Shown here: piece after piece, positions 57,481 to 64,000 of the stretch
Layout: each line of letters starts with the position of its first letter
How positions within the stretch are numbered: the stretch's first letter is position 1
Assembly (NCBI GenBank): GCA_028823855.1
Contig: JAPPFL010000001.1
Location: 1-64,000 of the forward strand
Reading direction: 5' to 3'
DNA from: Albidovulum sp.
Lineage (GTDB): Bacteria; Pseudomonadota; Alphaproteobacteria; Rhodobacterales; Rhodobacteraceae
DNA length: 64,000 bases
The notes under the pieces: generated by a model
Database searches by the model: none
What the model saw: the letters and a program-made list of their open reading frames with translations, nothing else
What the model was told of the DNA's origin: nothing
Translations under genes and position numbers: made by a program

Positions 57481-58282
57481 CCTGCGCGGCATCGCGTGCC
57501 CTCCGCAAGTCCGTCGCTCCATTCCGGTCGCGGAGAAACCGCTGCGAAATTCAAGTCCCTCGAACGAGGTCGCGGCAAAACTGCGCCATCAGCGAGGAAA
57601 GACGACCGCGGCTCGGGCCATGCTACTGTACGGGCGCTCGCGCACGCTAGAGCGAGTTCGGTCTCGGCAACTCCGACCGACCGCCAGATAATTCCTTCGC
57701 AACGGCCGTCGCAAGAACCAATCTGCATTCGCGAAGGAGCCGCCGCGCGGGGGGTGTGGGCTACAATGTGAATTGCGTCTGCTCTCGCCGTTGGCGCAAT
57801 GACTCCAAATGCGGTTTTGCAATCGAAGATTTGCCTCTTCGGCAGCTCCAATCCCGCGCGATTGGTCGAATTTGCGACTTGGTCGGTAAACATGCGCGAG
57901 TTCGCCGAGGCGCTGCGAACGCCGGGCCTAGCCAAACTTGGAAATTGCAGAACCGGGCGGCAAGTCTCTTCCGAATCCTCTGTCAGGCACTGGGTTTCGA
58001 CAGCCGGCACATGCGCGGAGTGATCCATTTCTCGCAATTGCTGCGCAGCTTAAGTTCTCTTTTCCGCCGCATTGACGAATGTGAATTTTGGATTCGCGTC
58101 GCAATTTGCGTTTCGAATGGATTTTTTTGTCCAATACCCTGCAATCGACCTTCCGTACCATTGCGTCGGCGGCAGGCCGAACCCAAACCAAACGGTCGGT
58201 GGCCTACTGGAGTGCCGAGGGATAAATTCATCAAAACCCGGAAAAAAACATTTTCGCCCGAGGCAAAGCGGGGTGCGCAACC
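57481..58282. other. 802-bp stretch between the IS110 remnant and phaC
   Basis: The left 200 bp are G+C-rich and may include the decayed start of the transposase. The remainder returns to the local composition and holds no gene I recognise. It must include the phaC 3' flank; no clear terminator was found. Confidence 0.45.
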
Positions 58283-60073
58283 TCAGTTGGGCAAGCTGCG
58301 CGGCGGTCCCTTCACATAGGTTCCCGGAGCCGGTCCCAAGCCTGTTTCCAGTTCGCGGCCGCCAATTTTCTTTCCCGAACGCCGCGCCAGCCATTGTTCC
58401 CAAGCCGGCCACCAGGATCCTTTTCTGTATTCCGCGGCCGCTTTCCAAGACCCCGAGTTGGAAAGCGATTTGGAACCGAGAAAATGGCCGTATTTAACTT
58501 TATGGGGCGGATTGACGATTCCCGCTATATGCCCCGATTCTGCAAGTACAAAATTCTTTTCTCGGCTTCCCATCTGCCGAACCCCGTCGAAACAACTCTG
58601 CCACTCGGCGATATGATCCGATTCGCATGCTACGGCAAAAATCGGGTGCCTTACGTCGCCAATTCCAATTTTCCTGCCGAGCAGAACCGTTTCGCCCTTC
58701 ACGAACAAATTGTCCCTGTAGCATCCAAGCAAATATTCGATTGCCATGCGTCCGGGAAGGTTCGTGGAATCGCCGTTCCAGTATAGCAGGTCGAAGGCAG
58801 GCGGAGCTTCTCCCATCATGTAGGAGCGAATGGCTGGTCCGTATACCAAATCATTTGCCCGAAGAAATGAAAAGGTGCGCGACATGAATTTCGAATGCAG
58901 CACACCCTCTTCTTCGATCTCTTTCTCTAGCCCGTCCAAAAAATGGCTGTCTAGAAACACGCCAATTTCACCCGGTTCTTTAAAGTCTGTTAACGTCGTT
59001 AGGAATGACGCCGATCTGATCGACTTGTCCCCAATCTGCCTCATATAGGCGAGAACCATGGCAAGAAGCGTTCCGCCGATGCAGTACCCGACGGCATTGA
59101 CGCGGTCTTGGCCGGTAATGGCATTTACTTCTCGAATTGCCGCTAAACATCCGTCTGCCGCATAGGCATCGATTCCCTTGTCGCGGTAGCTGGAATCTGG
59201 GTTAACCCAGCTTACGACAAACAGCGTATATCCTTTCTCGACGACCCATTTGATGAAGCTGTTTTCCGGTTTCAAATCGAGAATGTAGTATTTGTTGATC
59301 CACGGCGGAAAGATAACAACTGGCTGACTGAAAACTTTTTCCGTCTTAGGCGCATATTGGATTAATTCGAACATTTCGTTTCGGAAAACCACCGCCCCTT
59401 CAGTCGCCGCAATGTTGCCGCCAACCTCGAACGCCTTCGGGTCGGACAAGGTAATCAACAACTCCCCGTCGTTGGCTTCTATGTCGCGTACGAGGTTCTC
59501 CAAGCCATCGACCAGCGAATCGCCCTCGGTTTCGAATGCTCGCTCGAGAGCTTCGGGATTGGTCGCCAGAAAATTGGCCGGACTCATCATGTCTATAATC
59601 TGGCGGGCAAAGAAATTGAGCCGCCTGCGGTCGTCGTGTGCGAGACCGTCGATTTCGCCTATGGATTTGGAAATGGCTTCGGAATTCAAAAGATACTGCT
59701 TTTTAACATAGTTGAAAAACGGGTGCGTATTCCATAATTCGCTTTTGAAACGGCGATCGTATGAAGAAGAATCACTGCTTTGGTTCGAAGATTTGCCCTT
59801 CAATTGTTCCTGGGCTTCGGACCATAGTTGAAGCGATTTACTCCAGTATCCGACCTGATTCTCCATTATTTTCGAAGGATTGGCGGCCATGTCCGTTACG
59901 AATGCGCCAAAGGCCTTCGCATAAAAATCCTGACCCGGGCTAAACAAGCTCGGGTTCGAATGCTTTTTTTTCGAAATCGCGCTAAGGAACCGTCTGTTAA
60001 GCTCTTCGATCTTTTTCAAATTCCTCTCAAACTTTCCCGCCGACTTTTTCAAATCCATTTCGTTCTTTTCCAT
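58283..60073 (-). CDS. phaC: class I polyhydroxyalkanoate synthase
   Basis: Polymerises 3-hydroxyacyl-CoA into PHA at the granule surface. The 596-residue protein has an N-terminal helical domain, then the catalytic alpha/beta domain with nucleophile Cys331 (GYCIGGT), Asp in ACESDHI and His in ESGHIAGIVNPP. WINKYYILDL and FVVSWVNPD are class I signatures. ATG 60073 with AAGGAAAG eight bases upstream is preferred to a frame extending to 60145. No phaA/phaB gene is in the window. PhaR presumably acts on granule genes in this region. Confidence 0.94.
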   Translation of the reverse strand: MEKNEMDLKKSAGKFERNLKKIEELNRRFLSAISKKKHSNPSLFSPGQDFYAKAFGAFVTDMAANPSKIMENQVGYWSKSLQLWSEAQEQLKGKSSNQSSDSSSYDRRFKSELWNTHPFFNYVKKQYLLNSEAISKSIGEIDGLAHDDRRRLNFFARQIIDMMSPANFLATNPEALERAFETEGDSLVDGLENLVRDIEANDGELLITLSDPKAFEVGGNIAATEGAVVFRNEMFELIQYAPKTEKVFSQPVVIFPPWINKYYILDLKPENSFIKWVVEKGYTLFVVSWVNPDSSYRDKGIDAYAADGCLAAIREVNAITGQDRVNAVGYCIGGTLLAMVLAYMRQIGDKSIRSASFLTTLTDFKEPGEIGVFLDSHFLDGLEKEIEEEGVLHSKFMSRTFSFLRANDLVYGPAIRSYMMGEAPPAFDLLYWNGDSTNLPGRMAIEYLLGCYRDNLFVKGETVLLGRKIGIGDVRHPIFAVACESDHIAEWQSCFDGVRQMGSREKNFVLAESGHIAGIVNPPHKVKYGHFLGSKSLSNSGSWKAAAEYRKGSWWPAWEQWLARRSGKKIGGRELETGLGPAPGTYVKGPPRSLPN

Positions 60074-60416
60074 GGAGTCGTTCTTTCCTTGATTCTTGCC
60101 CGTGTAGCCGGATTTCCGGTTCCGCCCCAAATAAGGAAATAGCATCGCTCTTCAACTTCACGCAACAAAGAGATTCGAAGCATTCGAAAAGAAGGGTCGC
60201 GGAAAAATTGTTCGGACGGGCGCTTTCGTCCTCCGCTCATCCCGGACTCCGGAAAACGCGAAATGCTCGCTTGCTCGAATCCGCTGCTGCGAAGTATGAA
60301 CCGTATACGCGACCATCCCGAGACCGACGGGATTCCGGCATGTTCCGATATGGCGAAGAAACCGCATAGGGCTGCAGTTCCCTGGGAGCTCGCAGAAGGC
60401 GTCACGGCGATGTCAG
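60074..60416. other. 343-bp gap between phaC and dxs
   Basis: No gene is seen. It should hold the phaC promoter on its left side; dxs, transcribed from the right, ends at its right edge. I could not make out an intrinsic terminator. Confidence 0.45.
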
Positions 60417-62339
60417 TCATGTGCTTTCCGCGTCTACCGCAGTTGTTCCGCCGCCTCCCAGCGCATCTACAGCGGTGGCGACGATGTGGCGCGCGTTTAG
60501 CCCGGCCGTCTCGTACTGCGAAAACGGCTTGTCCTGGTCGAGAAACGCATCGGGCAAAACCATGGGGCGGAATTTCAGGCCGTCGTCTAGCATTCGCCTA
60601 AGCGCCAATAGGTGAATTACATGCGAACTGAAACCGCCGGCGGACCCTTCTTCAATGGTGACAAGAACCTTGTGTTCGCGCGCCAGTCGCAGGATCAGTT
60701 CCTCGTCCAGCGGCTTGGCGAATCGGGCGTCGGCTACGGTTACCGAAATCCCCTTGTCGACGAGTTGCTCGGCCGCAGTGAGCGCTTCGTGCAGCCGCGC
60801 CCCGTAAGACAGTAGGGCGACTGTCGAGCCCTCGCGCATTACCCTGCCTTTGCCGATCGGCAGGATCATGCCGCGCTCTGGAAGAGTAATTCCGAACCCA
60901 GTGCCGCGCGGATAGCGGAAAGCGCAGGGGCCGTCGTCGATCGCCGCCGCGGTAGTGACCATGTGCACGAGTTCGGCCTCGTCCGCAGCTGCCATCAAAA
61001 TCATCCCGGGCAGGCAGCCAAGAAAAGCAATATCGAACGCGCCAGCATGAGTCGGACCGTCGGCGCCGACTAACCCGGCGCGATCAATTGCGAAGCGTAC
61101 TGGAAGACGCTGGATCGCTACGTCGTGAACTATCTGGTCGTATGCGCGCTGCAGGAAAGTCGAGTAAATCGCCGCGAAAGGTTTCATACCGCTTGCAGCG
61201 AGGCCAGCCGCAAAGGTCACGCCGTGCTGCTCAGCGAGCCCGACATCGAAAGCGCGATGGGGGAATACCTTCTTGAAAGCATCGATGCCGGTACCGGACG
61301 GCATCGCCGCCGTGATGGCGACGATCTTGTCGTCCCGCTCAGCCTCGGCGATGAGACTGTCGGCAAACACTTTGGTGAATGTCGGAACGTTGGTCTTGGG
61401 CTTGCTCTGGATCCCCGAAACGGACTCGAATTTAGCGACGCCGTGAAATCGGTCCGCAGATTTTTCGGCTGGCGCATAGCCCTTGCCTTTCACCGTAACA
61501 ACGTGAACCAGAATAGGACCCTTGCCCGCATCGTCGCGAGCATTGCGCAACACGGGTACAAGGTGGTCCAAATTGTGCCCGTCGACGGGTCCGACATAGA
61601 AGAAGCCAAGATCCTCAAATAGCGTCCCGCCGGTCATCAGTCCGCGGGCATATTCCTCGGCCCTCTTGACTCCATGCTCGACTGCGCCCGGAAACCGCTC
61701 TGCGATGTGGTGAGCGACATCGCGCAGGCTGCGATAGCTCTTCGACGAGATCAGCCGCGAAAGATAACTGCTCATCGCGCCAACCGGCGGAGCAATTGAC
61801 ATGTCGTTGTCGTTGAGAATCACGATTATCCCGCTATCCAGCGATCCCGCGTGATTGAGCCCCTCATAGGCCATTCCTCCAGTGAGCGCTCCGTCTCCAA
61901 TGACCGCGACGACGCGGTTCTTCTTTCCCGATAAATCGCGGCCGACCGCGAAGCCGAGCCCGGCCGACACCGATGTCGAAGCATGCGCCGCGCCAAACGG
62001 GTCGTATTCGCTTTCCGAACGCTTAGTAAACCCGGAAAGCCCGCCGCCTTGTCGAATCGTGCGTATGCGACCGCGCCTTCCGGTGAGGATTTTGTGGGGA
62101 TAGCACTGGTGGCCAACATCCCAGATCAGAATATCGCCTGGAGTATCGAACAGATGATGCAGCGCGACTGTAAGCTCAATCACGCCGAGACCGGCGCCGA
62201 GATGCCCGCCAGTTGTCGAAACGGCATCGATCGTTTCCGCGCGCAGGTCGTCTGCGACCGCCCGCAGTTCGCCTAGCGACAAGCCGCGCAAGTCTCGCGG
62301 CCAACTCACTCTGTCCAAGTTCGGCGTATCGACTGACAT
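60417..62339 (-). CDS. dxs: 1-deoxy-D-xylulose-5-phosphate synthase
   Basis: The first enzyme of the MEP isoprenoid pathway, condensing pyruvate and glyceraldehyde-3-phosphate with thiamine diphosphate. The 640-residue protein shows [11 protein letters not shown] near 41, [15 protein letters not shown] near 74, the cofactor motif [15 protein letters not shown] near 150, and in the second half [16 protein letters not shown] and [22 protein letters not shown] precedes the ATG. In relatives xseB and ispA lie just upstream; neither is seen here. One 60-base sample (60661-60720) is 62% G+C, above the local level. Confidence 0.96.
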   Translation of the reverse strand: MSVDTPNLDRVSWPRDLRGLSLGELRAVADDLRAETIDAVSTTGGHLGAGLGVIELTVALHHLFDTPGDILIWDVGHQCYPHKILTGRRGRIRTIRQGGGLSGFTKRSESEYDPFGAAHASTSVSAGLGFAVGRDLSGKKNRVVAVIGDGALTGGMAYEGLNHAGSLDSGIIVILNDNDMSIAPPVGAMSSYLSRLISSKSYRSLRDVAHHIAERFPGAVEHGVKRAEEYARGLMTGGTLFEDLGFFYVGPVDGHNLDHLVPVLRNARDDAGKGPILVHVVTVKGKGYAPAEKSADRFHGVAKFESVSGIQSKPKTNVPTFTKVFADSLIAEAERDDKIVAITAAMPSGTGIDAFKKVFPHRAFDVGLAEQHGVTFAAGLAASGMKPFAAIYSTFLQRAYDQIVHDVAIQRLPVRFAIDRAGLVGADGPTHAGAFDIAFLGCLPGMILMAAADEAELVHMVTTAAAIDDGPCAFRYPRGTGFGITLPERGMILPIGKGRVMREGSTVALLSYGARLHEALTAAEQLVDKGISVTVADARFAKPLDEELILRLAREHKVLVTIEEGSAGGFSSHVIHLLALRRMLDDGLKFRPMVLPDAFLDQDKPFSQYETAGLNARHIVATAVDALGGGGTTAVDAEST

Positions 62340-63425
62340 TGTGATTCTCTTTCCTGTGCGCTTCCACGCATAAATACATAGTTGCTGGAAGCGGACAACT
62401 TGTTGGCGATCAAATCAAAGGCATTTATCCACGCCGCAGCCAATCCGAACAGATACCGCGCCTCGACCCGTCCGCATCCAGCCCAGTTCCTAGCACAGCT
62501 TTTCCTAGGGGGGGGGGGGGGCGACCGAATGCTTTTCCAGCATCGCCTTTTCGCCGGTCGCATAAAGCTCGTCTCCGGCGGCGAGGATGCCGTCGACGGC
62601 AGAATAAGCGAAAGCGCTCGATTGAAATTGCCGTTCCCGCAACGCCGAGCGTCCAGGGCTTGCCTATCAACCGAATAGTGAAGGTCGAATTTTCCGCTAT
62701 TCCTCGGGTGCCGCGATTCGATTGAAGAGAACCATCTCTTGCCGCGCCACGAGATCGCATGTAAGGTCGGCTTTCATCAGCGAATGTATTCGCCGGCCAT
62801 TGCGGAATCCTTGTCGACCACCAGTGTCTACAATGGACAATGCCTACTGCATCGTATTCCAAAAAAATTGGTTCGGACTACTCGGGTGAAGAGCCATACA
62901 TCAAGCCTTGAACTAAGAGCGAGTTAGGGAACCGCCAGCCGCGTGCATTTAGAATCGGGCTAGTCGGAATTGTGCTCCTGCCCGGGCCCGGCCTGCGCAA
63001 GCCTCATTTACGTTTTCGTCATTTTTGGCAGCACATGCCAGCAGCCTGGCTAGTTTTCGACGTCGCCGCAATACATTGGCTATGCCGACATAAACTGCAA
63101 CTATTTGCTTACTGGCCTTGAGTTCTCGTGCTCGGACTTTTTCTTTGAATCGCCCGGCTGTAACATTGGAAAGTCGATCGTCGCGAAGGCATTTTCAACT
63201 TTGCGACCTCAAAGATCGATGGAAAAATGCCGCAAACAAGGCAGAAACACCGTTTGCCGTGCGCATTATGGTTTTGCTCGCAACGGTATCAAGTATCCAT
63301 TGTCCGATTGGCCGCCAATGGTCGGGTTTACCAAAAACAATAAATTGCGCTATGAATTTTTGCGCCAATGTAAATCTGGTTGTACTGCTAGTCTCCGAAA
63401 TCGGCGAATTGACAAAGGATCGAAA
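62340..63425. other. 1.09-kb stretch without an intact gene upstream of dxs
   Basis: On the minus strand a frame passing 62600-62520 reads plausibly (…VDGILAAGDELYATGEKAM…) and then runs into the G14 tract and a stop, so it may be a decayed or misassembled gene end; I cannot name the family. Nothing else convincing is present. The right end must hold the promoter for the oxidoreductase gene. Confidence 0.45.
62508..62521. repeat. 14-base G homopolymer
   Basis: Fourteen consecutive G residues on the + strand, about 170 bp upstream of the dxs start. It falls inside a minus-strand frame as a run of proline codons. It could be a slippage-prone tract or an assembly error. Confidence 0.9.
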
Positions 63426-64000
63426 ATGACATCCAACGTCGCGCTCACGGGACTCGCCAAAGATTTGGCGAGGCGCGCAAGTAGCAGCTCTCCTGTACGA
63501 ATTGGCTTAATCGGGTCGGGCGAGATGGGAACCGATATCGTAACCCGGGCGAAAATGATGACAGGTATAGAAGTGGCGGCGATTTTGGCGCTCAGTCCTT
63601 CATCGGCCCACAAAGCCGTTGACCTTGCGTACCGAGAAACCGGTCATAGCGTCGACGCAACCAACGTGGGCGAACTGAATTCGGCCATCGAGAGCAGTAA
63701 GACCGCGGTCACCGACAACGTCGACGCGTTGCTAGATTCTGGAATGATCGATGTCGTCGTCGAAGCAACCGGAATTCCGGAGGCAGGCGCCGATATCGGG
63801 CTGAGAGCCATGGAGAGCGGCAAACACCTAGTTATGATGAATGTGGAAGCAGATGTCACCGTCGGCTCCTACCTTCGACGCGAGGCTGATCGGCTGAACG
63901 TCGTCTACTCGTTGGGTGCCGGGGATGAACCGTCCGCTTGCATGGAATTGATCGAATTCGTTTCGGCCATGGGTCACAAGATCGTTTGCGCCGGAAAGGG
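63426..64000 (+). CDS. NAD(P)-dependent oxidoreductase, homoserine-dehydrogenase-like (partial)
   Basis: The first 191 residues of a protein cut by the window end. An N-terminal extension leads into a Rossmann fold, IGLIGSGEMGTDIVTRA (residues 26-42), then DVVVEATGIPEAGA near 110 and HLVMMNVEAD near 133, the pattern of homoserine-dehydrogenase-like/DRL-type oxidoreductases, whose full-length forms often end in a SAF domain. AAAGGAT lies five bases before the ATG. These enzymes often act on polyol or branched-sugar intermediates; the substrate is not visible. Confidence 0.8.
   Translation, partial: MTSNVALTGLAKDLARRASSSSPVRIGLIGSGEMGTDIVTRAKMMTGIEVAAILALSPSSAHKAVDLAYRETGHSVDATNVGELNSAIESSKTAVTDNVDALLDSGMIDVVVEATGIPEAGADIGLRAMESGKHLVMMNVEADVTVGSYLRREADRLNVVYSLGAGDEPSACMELIEFVSAMGHKIVCAGK

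Noticed and set aside
56243-57508. Long arginine-rich frame across the IS110 region
   Set aside because: Only its last third matches a transposase; the rest is an out-of-frame reading of the G+C-rich remnant.

Overview
The window reads as one continuous stretch of alphaproteobacterial chromosome. G+C is about 50-55% by eye. Supporting markers are secG beside pyrG, ftsY-DMT-yciB, a DUF2842 gene overlapping purA, a TIGR01459-type HAD protein, an adrenodoxin-type ferredoxin and a phaR/phaC pair. TTG and GTG starts are common. Family names come from motif recognition only; no database search was possible.

Left arm (1-11342, all + strand): a TRAP transporter (dctP, dctQ, dctM) runs into an amidase, a tiny membrane protein and a D-2-hydroxyacid dehydrogenase. 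Next comes an ABC importer of the NMT1/taurine type with two SDR dehydrogenases and a polysaccharide-deacetylase-family hydrolase. Both importers have a strong stem-loop just after the binding-protein gene. The arm looks like two uptake-and-breakdown modules for nitrogen-containing or organic-acid substrates. Agmatinase, trkH and metZ follow on the minus strand.

Sugar module (16550-22572): two divergent units share a 161-bp gap. Leftward are a class II aldolase and a UPF0261/Tm-1-like ATP-binding protein. Rightward are a lactonase-like metallo-beta-lactamase, a HAD phosphatase, a second class II aldolase and an FGGY kinase. Together they suggest an uncharacterised sugar or sugar-acid pathway; this is the best candidate for a new system here.

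Central part (22702-46932), mostly housekeeping: yfcG-like GST, yciB, ftsY, a fused formate-dehydrogenase-type NuoE/NuoF subunit without its catalytic partner, xseA, ferredoxin, a free-standing OB domain matching the C-terminus of DnaE2, a DegP protease, tRNA-Thr(UGU), an unpaired FbpB-type permease, thiN, pyrG, secG and purA. The purA unit continues through DUF2842 and TerB into a PhnD-like binding-fold protein and a glutamine amidotransferase.

Right arm (47321-64000): two dimethylglycine/sarcosine-dehydrogenase-like flavoproteins and a non-pyrrolysine MttB-family methyltransferase form a methylamine-demethylation unit. An amine oxidase follows, then phaR and phaC separated by a frameshifted, G+C-rich IS110 remnant. 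dxs comes next, with a 14-G run upstream. The window ends inside a homoserine-dehydrogenase-like oxidoreductase. Several 0.3-1.1 kb stretches hold no recognisable gene; with the remnants, this hints at ongoing gene loss.
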